Of a DNA stretch of 64,000 nt, positions 9,261-18,244 are shown one piece after another; the first letter of the stretch is position 1, and every line of letters begins with the position of its first letter. The notes below the pieces were generated by a model. That model was not told the DNA's origin and did no database searches. It was given only the letters and a program-made list of their open reading frames with translations. The position numbers were made by a program, and so were the translations under genes. Origin of the DNA: Pseudomonas brenneri. GTDB taxonomy: Bacteria > Pseudomonadota > Gammaproteobacteria > Pseudomonadales > Pseudomonadaceae. The stretch spans positions 62,001 to 126,000 of the forward strand of contig NZ_VFIL01000006.1 of the NCBI RefSeq assembly GCF_007858285.1, written 5' to 3'.

Positions 9261-10283
9261 CTATTTCGGCGCCAACTCCCTGAGATGGCGTGCGACTGCG
9301 ATCCATGCACCGATATAACCCAACAACACCGCGCCAAGCAAGAGTGATAGACCATCGGCAGCGGGTACGCCAGCCAAGGCAAAATCACTGCCATACAAAC
9401 CGGCCAGGCCGATTACCGCGTCGTTCAGCCAATCCAGGCCAAACGCCAATACGCCCCAGGACAGAATCCCGGCACCGAAGCCATAAAGCGCGCCCATGTA
9501 CAGAAAAGGACGACGCACATAGCTGTCTGTGCCGCCGACCAGTTTAATCACTTCTATCTCGGTGCGGCGGTTTTCAATATGAAGACGAATGGTATTGCCT
9601 ATCACCAAAAGTAATGCAGAAACCAGCAACACCGTCAGGCCGAAGACAAACCGGTCGCCCAGCTTGAGAATCGCCGCCAGACGCTCGACCCAGACTAAAT
9701 CAAGCTGCGCTTGTTGTACCTTGGGCAGTTCAGCCAGTTTTTGTCTTAATGCTTCAAGGGCGGTCTTGTCGACCTCATTCGGCGTGACCAGTACTACGCC
9801 CGGCAGCGGGTTCTGCGGCAGCTCCTTGAGCGCCTCGCCCAGGCCCGATTGCTGCTGGAATTCTTCCAGGGCCTGTTCACGACTGATGTACTCGGCATCC
9901 GCCACGCCTGGGATGTTCTTGATCTGCTCGCGCAGGGCCTCGCCTTCATTGGCGCTGGCGTCCAGTTGCAGGTACAGGGAAATCTGCGCCGCGCGCTGCC
10001 AGGAACCGCCGAGGCGCTCGACATTATTAAGCAGCAATGACAAACCCATCGGCAGGCTCAAGGCCACGGCCATCACCAGGCAGGTAAAGAAGCTGCCAAT
10101 CGGCTGCTTGCCCAGGCGGCGCAGGCTGTCCACCAGGCTGGCGCGATGGCTTTCGATCCAGGCGTGCAGCAGGGTGCTGAAGTCCGGACCGTCGTCTTCG
10201 TCGCGTTTCTTTTTCTGCGGCTGCGGGTCGGCCGGTTTCGGCGCCACGCGCTCGGAGACTTTAGGGCTACGTGTGGCACTCAT
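9261..10283 (-). CDS. ftsX: Cell division protein FtsX
   Basis: Inner-membrane subunit of the FtsEX complex, which activates septal peptidoglycan hydrolases at the divisome. The 340-residue protein has a long charged cytoplasmic N-terminus (PQKKKRDEDDGPD near residue 25), a first membrane segment at about 60-82, an extracellular loop, and three C-terminal membrane segments, which is the FtsX layout. The conserved TEIEVIKLVGGTDSYVRRPF lies before the third segment. The ATG overlaps the ftsE stop (ATGA), so the proteins are translationally coupled. Confidence 0.96.
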   Translation of the reverse strand: MSATRSPKVSERVAPKPADPQPQKKKRDEDDGPDFSTLLHAWIESHRASLVDSLRRLGKQPIGSFFTCLVMAVALSLPMGLSLLLNNVERLGGSWQRAAQISLYLQLDASANEGEALREQIKNIPGVADAEYISREQALEEFQQQSGLGEALKELPQNPLPGVVLVTPNEVDKTALEALRQKLAELPKVQQAQLDLVWVERLAAILKLGDRFVFGLTVLLVSALLLVIGNTIRLHIENRRTEIEVIKLVGGTDSYVRRPFLYMGALYGFGAGILSWGVLAFGLDWLNDAVIGLAGLYGSDFALAGVPAADGLSLLLGAVLLGYIGAWIAVARHLRELAPK

Positions 10284-10951
10284 ACGCCAGCCTCCCCATC
10301 ACCAATCAGGCGACCGCGTTGCAAGGTCAGCATGCGATGGCGCATGCGCGCGATCAATGCCAGGTCGTGGCTGGCAATCAGCACGCTGGTGCCCAGGCGA
10401 TTGATGTCTTCAAAAACCCCCATGATTTCTGCAGCCAGGCGCGGATCGAGGTTACCGGTCGGTTCATCCGCCAGCAGCAAGGCCGGGCGATGAACGATGG
10501 CGCGGGCAATGCCGACACGCTGTTGCTGGCCTGTGGACAGGTCGCCGGGGTACAGGTCGGTCTTGTCCGACAGCGCCACACGCTCCAGGGCCGAATCCAC
10601 ACGCTTGACGATCTCGGCCTTGGACAGCCCGAGAATCTGCAATGGCAGGGCGATGTTGTTGAACACCGTGCGATCGAACAGCAACTGGTGGTTCTGGAAC
10701 ACGACGCCGATCTGCCGGCGCAGAAATGGAATCTGCGCATTACTGATAGTGGCCAGATCCTGGCCCGCCAGCAGCAACTTGCCGGTGGTGGGACGCTCCA
10801 TGGCCAGCAGTAGGCGCAGCAAGGTACTTTTGCCGGCGCCGGAATGCCCGGTGACAAACAAGAACTCGCCACGGCGTACCCGGAAACTCAGCTCATGCAA
10901 GCCCACATGCCCATTGGCATAGCGCTTACCGACCTGTTCGAATCGAATCAT
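10280..10951 (-). CDS. ftsE: Cell division ATP-binding protein FtsE
   Basis: The ABC-type ATPase partner of FtsX, 223 residues. Walker A is GHSGAGKST (about residues 36-44), the signature motif is LSTGQQQR, and Walker B is LLLADEPTGNLD; the switch histidine follows in IASHDLAL. FtsE lies on the cytoplasmic side of the septum. It overlaps ftsY and ftsX by four bases at either end, making the classical ftsY-ftsE-ftsX order. Confidence 0.98.
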   Translation of the reverse strand: MIRFEQVGKRYANGHVGLHELSFRVRRGEFLFVTGHSGAGKSTLLRLLLAMERPTTGKLLLAGQDLATISNAQIPFLRRQIGVVFQNHQLLFDRTVFNNIALPLQILGLSKAEIVKRVDSALERVALSDKTDLYPGDLSTGQQQRVGIARAIVHRPALLLADEPTGNLDPRLAAEIMGVFEDINRLGTSVLIASHDLALIARMRHRMLTLQRGRLIGDGEAGV

Positions 10952-12393
10952 GAACGCTCCCGCTCGGCAAACAGTGCCTGGACAAAGGGTTCGGCTTCAA
11001 ACGTGCGCAGGTCATCAATACCTTCGCCGACACCGATATAACGAATCGGCAGCCCGAATTGTTTGGCCAGGGCGAAAATCACCCCACCCTTGGCCGTGCC
11101 ATCGAGCTTAGTCAACGCCAGGCCAGTCAGTTGCACCGTCTGGTTGAATTGCTTGGCCTGGCTGATCGCGTTCTGCCCGGTGCCGGCATCCAGCACCAAC
11201 AACACCTCGTGCGGCGCATCGGCGTCGAGCTTGCCGATGACCCGGCGCACTTTCTTCAATTCTTCCATCAGGTTGTCTTTGGTGTGCAGGCGACCGGCGG
11301 TATCGGCAATCAGTACGTCGATGTTACGGGCCTTGGCGGCCTGCACGGCATCGAAGATCACCGAGGCGGAATCGGCGCCGGTGTGCTGGGCGATGACCGG
11401 GATCTTGTTGCGCTCGCCCCATACCCGCAATTGCTCCACGGCAGCGGCGCGGAAGGTGTCACCGGCGGCGAGCATGACTTTCTTGCCTTCCAGTTGCAGC
11501 TTCTTCGCCAACTTGCCGATAGTGGTGGTCTTGCCGGCGCCGTTGACGCCTACGACCAGGATCACGAACGGCTTGTTCTCGGTGATGACCAGCGGTGCTT
11601 CCACCGGCTTGAGCATGGCGGCCAACTCGGCCTGCAATGACTTATAAAGTGCATCGGCATCAGTGAGCTGCTTGCGCGCAACCTTCTGGGTCAAGCTTTG
11701 GATAATGACGGCGGTGGCTTCGACGCCCACGTCAGCGGTCAGCAGACGGGTCTCGATATCTTCGAGCAGTTCGTCATCAATGATCTTCTTGCCCAGGAAC
11801 AGGCTGGCCATGCCTTCGCCGATGCTGGCGCTGGTCTTGCTCAGGCCTTGCTTGAGGCGGGCGAAGAAGCCGGTCTTGCTGGTTTCGGCAGGCGCTTCGA
11901 CAGGTGCAGGTACCAAGGCAGCCTCGATGACTGCGGGTGCAGCGATCACCACCGGAGCGGGCTCGACTACCAGCGGGGCCGGTTCAGCAACGACGGGTAG
12001 CGGCTCGACAGGCTCGACAGGCTCGGCAATGGCAGGAATCGGCGGCGCCACATGCTCGGCCTGTACATCCTCGACCAACGCCACAGGCTCTTCAGCCACC
12101 GGCAATGTCGGCCATGGCTTGTGCTCTGGCTCTGGCTCTGGCGCAGCTTCCACCACCGGCTGCAAAACCGGCTCGGCGATAGGCAACACGACCGGCGCCG
12201 GCGCCTCGACGACGGGCTCGGCCACCCGCTCAATCACCGGCTCACTTTGCAGGAGCGGCTGCGGAGCAGGCTCAGGTTGGACTTGCGGCTGTTCGACGAC
12301 GGTTTCCTGCGGCTTTTTGCGCAGCCATCCAAACAGGCCTTTTTTCTCGCCAGCCGCAGCTGGGTTCTTCTTGTCGTCGTTGGAACCAAACAT
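10948..12393 (-). CDS. ftsY: Signal recognition particle receptor FtsY
   Basis: SRP receptor GTPase that docks ribosome-SRP complexes at the membrane. At 481 residues it has a long A domain: about residues 27-170 are rich in Pro, Ala, Glu and Val with degenerate repeats such as EPVVEAPAPV. The NG domain follows, with G1 GVNGAGKTTTIGKLAKKL near residue 283, DTAGRLHTKDNLMEEL (G3) near 365 and TKLDGTAKGG (G4) near 430. It is the first gene of the ftsYEX operon. The low-complexity N-terminus is typical in character for FtsY, but its repeat number varies between species. Confidence 0.97.
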   Translation of the reverse strand: MFGSNDDKKNPAAAGEKKGLFGWLRKKPQETVVEQPQVQPEPAPQPLLQSEPVIERVAEPVVEAPAPVVLPIAEPVLQPVVEAAPEPEPEHKPWPTLPVAEEPVALVEDVQAEHVAPPIPAIAEPVEPVEPLPVVAEPAPLVVEPAPVVIAAPAVIEAALVPAPVEAPAETSKTGFFARLKQGLSKTSASIGEGMASLFLGKKIIDDELLEDIETRLLTADVGVEATAVIIQSLTQKVARKQLTDADALYKSLQAELAAMLKPVEAPLVITENKPFVILVVGVNGAGKTTTIGKLAKKLQLEGKKVMLAAGDTFRAAAVEQLRVWGERNKIPVIAQHTGADSASVIFDAVQAAKARNIDVLIADTAGRLHTKDNLMEELKKVRRVIGKLDADAPHEVLLVLDAGTGQNAISQAKQFNQTVQLTGLALTKLDGTAKGGVIFALAKQFGLPIRYIGVGEGIDDLRTFEAEPFVQALFAERERS

Positions 12394-12734
12394 GGAGGAC
12401 GGCTATCTCAAGGTAGCGACGCGCCAAGGTGGCGCCCCGGTAAATAATATTCAATGCGCAACAGACTGTTTTTTAGCCAGCTTGTTCATGCGCAGTATTT
12501 TGTGAGGCGTGAATACAGCCTCAACAAATCGATTCAATATAGGACTGAAGCGACAAAATCGGCGAAAAGCGGATGAAAACCGGGGAAACCCACCGATAAC
12601 TCCATCTTTACGACGACTGGATCCGAAACGATATGACCGCCGCAGTGGCCGTCGCTAATACGGATCAGTATCCTAGCACCTCCTCGCCCGCCGACGCTAA
12701 GACCAAGCGGGCAGCCCAACAGGTTTAAAAACGA
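12394..12734. other. Divergent intergenic region ftsY / M16 peptidase
   Basis: This 341-base gap separates divergent ftsY and the first M16 peptidase gene and must hold both promoters. It is less GC-rich near 12440-12545. No coding frame with family features, no RNA gene and no REP element was found in it. No convincing -35/-10 pair could be singled out. Confidence 0.5.
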
Positions 12735-14090
12735 ATGAATGCTCTAGCCCGCCGCGCCGCAGGCCTGCTGCTCAGCACAGTTTGTCTGCCCCTTTCAGCC
12801 TTGGCTGCCGATCCTCAACCCACCCACGAATTCACTCTGGACAACGGCCTCAAGGTCGTCGTGCGCGAAGACCATCGCGCCCCGGTGGTGGTATCGCAGG
12901 TCTGGTACAAGGTCGGCTCCAGCTACGAAACCCCAGGCCAGACCGGCTTGTCCCACGCCCTGGAACACATGATGTTCAAGGGCAGCTCCAAGACCGGCCC
13001 CGGCGAAGCCTCGTTGATCCTGCGCGACCTGGGTGCCGAGGAAAACGCCTTCACCAGCGATGACTACACGGCCTACTACCAAGTACTGGCCCGTGACCGC
13101 CTGGGCGTCGCCCTGGAGCTGGAGGCTGATCGCATGGCCACCCTGCGCCTGCCGGCCGACGAGTTCAGCCGCGAGATCGAAGTGATCAAGGAAGAGCGCC
13201 GCCTGCGCACCGATGACAACCCGATGTCCAAGGCCTTCGAGCGCTTCAAGGCGATGGCCTATCCGGCCAGTGGCTACCACACGCCGACCATCGGCTGGAT
13301 GGCTGACCTGGACCGCATGAAGGTCGAGGAACTGCGCCACTGGTACCAATCCTGGTACGTGCCGAACAACGCCACCCTGGTGGTGGTCGGCGACGTGACT
13401 CCGGACGAGGTGAAAACCCTGGCCCAGCGTTACTTCGGCCCGATCCCCAAGCGTGACGTGCCACCGGCGAAAAAACCGCTGGAGCTGGCCGAGCCGGGCG
13501 AACGCCTGCTGACCCTGCACGTGCAGACTCAATTGCCGAGCGTCATCCTGGGCTTCAACGTCCCGGGCCTGGCCACCGCCGAAGACAAGCGCTCGGTCAA
13601 TGCCCTGCGCCTGATCTCGGCCCTGCTCGATGGCGGCTACAGCGCGCGCATCCCAAGCCAGTTGGAACGCGGTGAAGAACTGGTGTCCGGGGCTTCGACC
13701 AACTACGACGCCTACACCCGTGGCGACAGCCTGTTCACCCTGAGCGCCACGCCCAACCAGCAGAAGAAGAAAACCGTCGCCCAGGCCGAAGCCGGGCTCT
13801 GGCGCCTGCTGGACGAACTCAAGGCCAAGCCACCGACTGCCGAGGAGCTGGAGCGTATCCGCGCCCAGGTCATTGCCGGCGTGGTCTACGAGCGCGACTC
13901 CATCACCAGCCAGGCCACGGCCATCGGCTCCCTGGAAACCGTCGGCCTGTCGTGGAAACTCATGGATACCGAACTTGCCGAATTGCAGAGCGTGACGCCC
14001 GAGGACATCCAGAAGGCCGCACGCACGTATTTCACCCGCGAACGCCTGAGTGTCGCCCATGTCCTGCCAGAGGAGACCACTCATGAGTAA
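12735..14090 (+). CDS. M16 family zinc peptidase, catalytic subunit
   Basis: A 451-residue exported protease with a signal peptide (residues 1-25, ending SALAA). The inverted zinc motif HALEH (HxxEH, residues 74-78) is intact, with the distal Glu expected in the ERRLRTDD/EADRMATL region. The family is the small bacterial M16B group, homologous to mitochondrial processing peptidase. It overlaps the next M16 gene by eight bases. The pairing with a motif-less partner suggests a heterodimer acting in the periplasm; the substrate is unknown. Confidence 0.92.
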   Translation: MNALARRAAGLLLSTVCLPLSALAADPQPTHEFTLDNGLKVVVREDHRAPVVVSQVWYKVGSSYETPGQTGLSHALEHMMFKGSSKTGPGEASLILRDLGAEENAFTSDDYTAYYQVLARDRLGVALELEADRMATLRLPADEFSREIEVIKEERRLRTDDNPMSKAFERFKAMAYPASGYHTPTIGWMADLDRMKVEELRHWYQSWYVPNNATLVVVGDVTPDEVKTLAQRYFGPIPKRDVPPAKKPLELAEPGERLLTLHVQTQLPSVILGFNVPGLATAEDKRSVNALRLISALLDGGYSARIPSQLERGEELVSGASTNYDAYTRGDSLFTLSATPNQQKKKTVAQAEAGLWRLLDELKAKPPTAEELERIRAQVIAGVVYERDSITSQATAIGSLETVGLSWKLMDTELAELQSVTPEDIQKAARTYFTRERLSVAHVLPEETTHE

Positions 14091-15573
14091 TCGCAAAAAC
14101 AACCGCCTGGTGCTGCCCGGCCTGATCGTCGTGACCCTGGTGGCAGCGGTCGCGGTGTATATCGGTCGCCCGGACGACTCCGTGGCCAGCCCGGCGCTGG
14201 AACAGGCCAAGTCCAGCAAGACCCTGCAATCGCTGGCAGAACTGGACGGCAAGAACCCGACCAACCGCAAGCTCAACGTGCAGACCTGGAACACCGCCGA
14301 AGGCGCCAAGGTGTTGTTCGTCGAGGCCCACGAACTGCCGATGTTCGACATGCGCATCCTGTTCGCCGCTGGCAGCAGCCAGGACGGCAACACCCCAGGC
14401 CTGGCCCTGCTGACCAACGCCATGCTCAACGAAGGCGTGCCGGGCAAGGATGTGGGGCAGATTGCCGCCGGTTTTGAAGGCCTGGGTGCTGACTTCAGCA
14501 ACGGTGCCTACCGCGACATGGCGCTGGTCTCGCTGCGCAGCCTCAGTGCCGCCGACAAGCGCGACGCCGCCCTCACGCTGTTTGACCAGGTGATCGGCCA
14601 GCCGACCTTCCCTGCCGACTCCCTGGCACGGATCAAGAACCAGTTGCTGGCCGGCTTCGAGTACCAGAAGCAGAACCCGGGCAAGTTGGCGAGCATCGAG
14701 CTGTTCAAGCGCCTGTACGGCGATCATCCCTATGCGCACCCGAGCGAAGGCACGCCTGCGAGCGTTCCGGCGATTACCCAGGCGCAGCTGCAAGCATTCC
14801 ACGCCAAGGCCTACGCCGCTGGCAACGCGGTGATCGCGATGGTCGGCGACCTGTCCCGCGCCGACGCCGAGGCCATGGCGGCCAAGGTGTCCGCATCCCT
14901 GCCCAAGGGCCCGGCGCTGGCGAAGATCGCCGAACCGACCGAGCCCAAGGCTGGCCTGGGGCATATCGAGTTTCCATCCAAGCAGACGCATCTGTTGTTC
15001 GCACAACTGGGCATCAACCGTGCCGACCCGGACTACGCGGCCTTGTCCCTGGGCAACCAGATCCTGGGTGGCGGTGGTTTTGGCACCCGCCTGATGAGCG
15101 AAGTGCGTGAGAAGCGCGGCCTGACTTACGGCGTGTATTCGGGCTTCTCGCCGATGCAGGTACGTGGCCCGTTCATGATCAACCTGCAGACCCGCGCCGA
15201 AATGAGCGGCGGCACCTTGCGCCTGGTGGAGCAAGTGCTGGCCGACTACCTCAAGACCGGGCCGACGCAAAAAGAACTGGATGACGCCAAGCGCGAGCTG
15301 GCCGGCAGCTTCCCGCTGTCTACCGCGAGCAACGCCGATATCGTCGGGCAACTGGGCGCCATGGGTTTCTACAACCTGCCGCTCAATTACCTGGAAGACT
15401 TCATGCAGCAATCCCAGGCCCTGACCGTCGATCAGGTCAAGGCCGCCATGAACAAACACTTGAGTAGCGATAAAATGGTGATTGTGACCGCAGGTCCAAC
15501 CACCGCGCAAAAGCCACTACCGCCCCCCACTGATAAACCTGCCGAGCAACCGCTCGGGGTTCCGGAGCATTAA
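14083..15573 (+). CDS. M16 family peptidase-like partner lacking the zinc motif
   Basis: A 496-residue M16-fold protein. Residues 8-25 (LVLPGLIVVTLVAAVAVY) are a membrane anchor with no obvious cleavage site. Where an active member has HxxEH, this one reads PGLALLTNAMLNEG, so the zinc ligands are absent. The C-terminal half keeps the conserved ILGGGGFGTRLMSEVREKRG, which contributes the R/Y substrate-binding element in M16 enzymes. It is most likely the non-catalytic, substrate-binding subunit of a heterodimer with the upstream protease. Start at 14083 (GAGGAGACC upstream) rather than 14050. Its stop overlaps the rsmD start by one base (TAATG). Confidence 0.9.
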   Translation: MSNRKNNRLVLPGLIVVTLVAAVAVYIGRPDDSVASPALEQAKSSKTLQSLAELDGKNPTNRKLNVQTWNTAEGAKVLFVEAHELPMFDMRILFAAGSSQDGNTPGLALLTNAMLNEGVPGKDVGQIAAGFEGLGADFSNGAYRDMALVSLRSLSAADKRDAALTLFDQVIGQPTFPADSLARIKNQLLAGFEYQKQNPGKLASIELFKRLYGDHPYAHPSEGTPASVPAITQAQLQAFHAKAYAAGNAVIAMVGDLSRADAEAMAAKVSASLPKGPALAKIAEPTEPKAGLGHIEFPSKQTHLLFAQLGINRADPDYAALSLGNQILGGGGFGTRLMSEVREKRGLTYGVYSGFSPMQVRGPFMINLQTRAEMSGGTLRLVEQVLADYLKTGPTQKELDDAKRELAGSFPLSTASNADIVGQLGAMGFYNLPLNYLEDFMQQSQALTVDQVKAAMNKHLSSDKMVIVTAGPTTAQKPLPPPTDKPAEQPLGVPEH

Positions 15574-16178
15574 TGGCCAGTCCATCGCGCCCTAAAAAAC
15601 CTGTCCATAACGTTCACAACGGTGTGGGCCAACTGCGCATCATTGGCGGCCAATGGCGCAGCCGCAAGCTGAGTTTCCCCGATGTGGTGGGCCTGCGTCC
15701 TACACCGGATCGGGTCCGTGAGACCTTGTTCAACTGGCTCGCGCCGTACATCGAAGGGGCCAAGGTGCTTGACCCGTTCGCCGGCAGCGGGGCGTTGTTC
15801 CTGGAGTCCCTGTCCCGTGGCGCGGCCCTGGGCCAGGCCCTGGACGCAAGCAACGTGGCAGTGTCCAGCCTGCGCGAACACCTGGGCACCCTGCGCTGCA
15901 CCACCGGTCATGTACAGACCGCCGATGCCCTGCGCTATCTGGAAACCCAGCCGGCCAGTGCATTCGACGTAGTGTTCCTCGACCCACCGTTCAACCAGAA
16001 CCTGTTGCCGACGGTCTGCGCGCTGCTGGAAGAGCGCCAATGGTTGGCCGATGACGCCTGGGTCTACACCGAAAGTGAAGCTGCGCCTTCGACCCTTGGC
16101 CTGCCGGGCAACTGGCGCCTGCACCGCGAGCAGAAATCCGGGCGGGTGTATTACGCGCTGTGGCAACGTACGGCGTAG
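15573..16178 (+). CDS. rsmD: 16S rRNA (guanine966-N2)-methyltransferase RsmD
   Basis: Methylates N2 of G966 in 16S rRNA during 30S assembly. The 201-residue protein has RIIGGQWRSRKLSFP near the N-terminus, PTPDRVRETLFNWL, the AdoMet site VLDPFAGSGALFLE (about residues 64-77) and the catalytic DPPF motif (VFLDPPFNQN). All are RsmD hallmarks. It is preceded by the two M16 genes; coaD, which often accompanies rsmD in other bacteria, is 7 kb away. The TAG stop lies inside a REP arm. Confidence 0.96.
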   Translation: MASPSRPKKPVHNVHNGVGQLRIIGGQWRSRKLSFPDVVGLRPTPDRVRETLFNWLAPYIEGAKVLDPFAGSGALFLESLSRGAALGQALDASNVAVSSLREHLGTLRCTTGHVQTADALRYLETQPASAFDVVFLDPPFNQNLLPTVCALLEERQWLADDAWVYTESEAAPSTLGLPGNWRLHREQKSGRVYYALWQRTA

Positions 16179-16289
16179 GAGCGAGCGTGTCTGCGGGCGG
16201 CGTTCCGACGAAGGCCGCCAACGATAACGCAGCGCATCTGATAGAGGTGCGTCGCTTGTTGGTTCTTCGCGAGCAAGCTCGCTCCTACA
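16175..16289. repeat. REPIN with one degenerate arm, overlapping the rsmD stop codon
   Basis: The right arm (TTCGCGAGCAAGCTCGCTCCTAC) is intact. The left arm starts GTAGGAGCGAGC but then diverges (GTGTCTGCGGGC). The TAG in GTAGGAG is the rsmD stop codon (16176-16178). The spacer has AACGATAACGCAGC as in the other copies. Confidence 0.8.
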
Positions 16290-16302
16290 ATGATCGGTGT
16301 GT

Positions 16303-17301
16303 ATGACGCCTTCATCCAACCGCTTCAGCCCCGCCTTCGGCCTTGGCAACCCCCATCTGCAAACGCTGTGGGGCCCGCTCTGGCGCGCTACCAACCACCT
16401 CGATCGCCAGCGCGAACGCCTGTGGCTGGAGGATGGCGACTTTCTCGACCTCGACTGGCATGGCCCGCATGATCCCCATGCGCCGCTGGTGCTGGTGCTG
16501 CACGGGCTGACCGGTTCGTCGAATTCGCCCTACGTCGCAGGCCTGCAAAAAGCCCTGGCCGGCCAGGGCTGGGCCAGCGTTGCGCTGAATTGGCGCGGCT
16601 GCTCCGGCGAACCCAATCGGCTGGCCCGCAGTTACCATTCCGGTGCCAGCGAAGACCTGGCGGCCACCATCGCGCACCTGCGGGCCAAGCGGCCGTTGGC
16701 GCCGCTGTATGCCGTGGGCTATTCCCTGGGCGGCAATGTACTGCTCAAGCACTTGGGCGAAACCGGCGACAGCTCTGGCCTGCAAGGGGCGGCGGCGGTA
16801 TCGGTGCCGTTTCGCCTGGACCAGTGCGCCGACCGCATCGGCCTGGGCTTTTCACGGGTCTATCAGAAGCATTTCATGCGCGAGATGCTCGGCTATATCC
16901 GGGCCAAGCAACGCCAATTCCAGCAGGACGGACGCGAAGACGCGCTCAAGACCCTGGCCGACCTGGGCTCGCTGGAGAAGATGCGTACGTTCTGGGACTT
17001 TGACGGGCGCGTCACCGCGCCGCTGCATGGCTACCTGAGCGCCGAGGACTATTACCGGCGCGCGTCGAGTCGCTACTTTCTAGGCGCGATTCGCACACCG
17101 ACGCTGATCATCCAGGCGGCGGACGATCCTTTTGTGTTTGCCCACAGCCTGCCCCAGGCCAGCGAGCTGTCGGACTGCACCGAGTTTGAACTACAGGCCA
17201 AGGGCGGGCATGTGGGGTTTGTCGACGGTTCGCTGAAACAGCCTGGCTACTACCTGGAGCGGCGGATCCCGCAATGGCTGCTGTCGCAACTCGGTCAATA
17301 A
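16303..17301 (+). CDS. YheT-like alpha/beta hydrolase
   Basis: A 332-residue cytoplasmic hydrolase of the AB hydrolase-4 / YheT group. The N-terminus (FGLGNPHLQTLWGPLWR) is the family signature. LVLHGLTGSSNSPY supplies the oxyanion region, and the nucleophile elbow is AVGYSLGGNVLLKHLGE (Ser near residue 144). IIQAADDPFVF gives the acid, and KGGHVGFVDG the His near residue 304. The physiological ester substrate is not known. ATG at 16303 is preferred; a GTG two codons earlier is possible. It begins 13 bases after a REPIN. Confidence 0.88.
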   Translation: MTPSSNRFSPAFGLGNPHLQTLWGPLWRATNHLDRQRERLWLEDGDFLDLDWHGPHDPHAPLVLVLHGLTGSSNSPYVAGLQKALAGQGWASVALNWRGCSGEPNRLARSYHSGASEDLAATIAHLRAKRPLAPLYAVGYSLGGNVLLKHLGETGDSSGLQGAAAVSVPFRLDQCADRIGLGFSRVYQKHFMREMLGYIRAKQRQFQQDGREDALKTLADLGSLEKMRTFWDFDGRVTAPLHGYLSAEDYYRRASSRYFLGAIRTPTLIIQAADDPFVFAHSLPQASELSDCTEFELQAKGGHVGFVDGSLKQPGYYLERRIPQWLLSQLGQ

Positions 17302-17330
17302 TGTAGGAGCTGGCTTGCCAGCTCCTACAT
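17301..17330. repeat. Solo REP palindrome between convergent genes
   Basis: A perfect 14-bp inverted repeat around a TT loop (ATGTAGGAGCTGGC / GCCAGCTCCTACAT). Its first base is the last base of the hydrolase stop codon, and the convergent sulfurtransferase ends 27 bases further on. No T run follows, so it is not a standard terminator. Confidence 0.85.
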
Positions 17331-17356
17331 TGGATTGGGTTTACAGGCCCGGCAAC

Positions 17357-18211
17357 TCAGTCGCCGGTTGCGATTTGTCGCTGCGGATCATTGATCCACT
17401 CACTCCACGACCCCGCATACAGCTTACCCAACGGATAACCCGCCAGGCTCAGGGCAAACAGGTTGTGGCACGCCGTCACACCCGAGCCGCAATACGCCAC
17501 CAACTCATCCGGCGAACGGTCTTGCAGCTTCTGGGCAAACCGCTGCTTGAGCTGCTCCACCGGCAAGAAACGCCCATCACTGCCCAGGTTCTCGTTGAAC
17601 GCCGCACATTGCGCCCCGGGAATGTGCCCGGCAATCGGATCAATCGGCTCCACCTCGCCGCGAAAACGCGGCAAGGCGCGGGCATCGATCAGGGTCAGGC
17701 CTGGCTGGCCCAGGCGTTTTTGCAGGTGTTCGGCATCCAGCAACAGGTGGTTGTCCGGGCTGCCGACGAAGGTTCCAGGCTCGATCTTCGGGGCATCCAG
17801 GCTCAAGGGGAAACCTGCGTTGTGCCAAGCCTTCAGCCCGCCATCAAGGATCGACACGCCGTCGCGCTTGCCCAACCACGCCAGCAGCCACCAGGCACGG
17901 GCGGCATACGCGCCTGGGCCGTCGTCATACAGCACGATCTCGCTGTCGGCATGGATGCCCCAGGCCTGCAACTGCCGGATCAGTGCCTGGGGCGCCGGCA
18001 GTGGATGGCGCCCGGTCACGCCCTTGGTCACCGGCCCGCTGAGGTGGCGTTCCAAGTCAGCATACTGCGCACCTTCGATATGCCCTTCGGCATAGCTGCA
18101 ACGCCCGTAGTCCGGGTCTTCCAGGGCAAAACGGCAATCGAGGATGACTAAGCCTGCATGCTTCTGGCGTTCGGCCAGTTGTGGCGGGCTGATCAGTTGC
18201 GCGAGCGGCAT
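17357..18211 (-). CDS. sseA: 3-mercaptopyruvate sulfurtransferase (two-domain rhodanese)
   Basis: A 284-residue protein with two rhodanese domains: an inactive N-terminal one (about 8-125, with VILDCRFALEDPDYG) and a C-terminal one (about 150-280). The active loop reads YCGSGVTACHN, with the catalytic Cys near residue 236; CGSGVT is the mercaptopyruvate sulfurtransferase form rather than the CRKGVT of thiosulfate sulfurtransferase. It transfers sulfur from 3-mercaptopyruvate to acceptors such as cyanide or thiols. It lies next to laoR but on the evidence is an independent gene. Confidence 0.92.
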   Translation of the reverse strand: MPLAQLISPPQLAERQKHAGLVILDCRFALEDPDYGRCSYAEGHIEGAQYADLERHLSGPVTKGVTGRHPLPAPQALIRQLQAWGIHADSEIVLYDDGPGAYAARAWWLLAWLGKRDGVSILDGGLKAWHNAGFPLSLDAPKIEPGTFVGSPDNHLLLDAEHLQKRLGQPGLTLIDARALPRFRGEVEPIDPIAGHIPGAQCAAFNENLGSDGRFLPVEQLKQRFAQKLQDRSPDELVAYCGSGVTACHNLFALSLAGYPLGKLYAGSWSEWINDPQRQIATGD

Positions 18212-18244
18212 GACGGACTCCTGGAAATACGTTTAGGAAAGGGC

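Noticed and set aside
14032..15510. A 492-codon open frame antisense to the second M16 gene
   Set aside because: No family features; the plus-strand frame is coupled to its neighbours on both sides.
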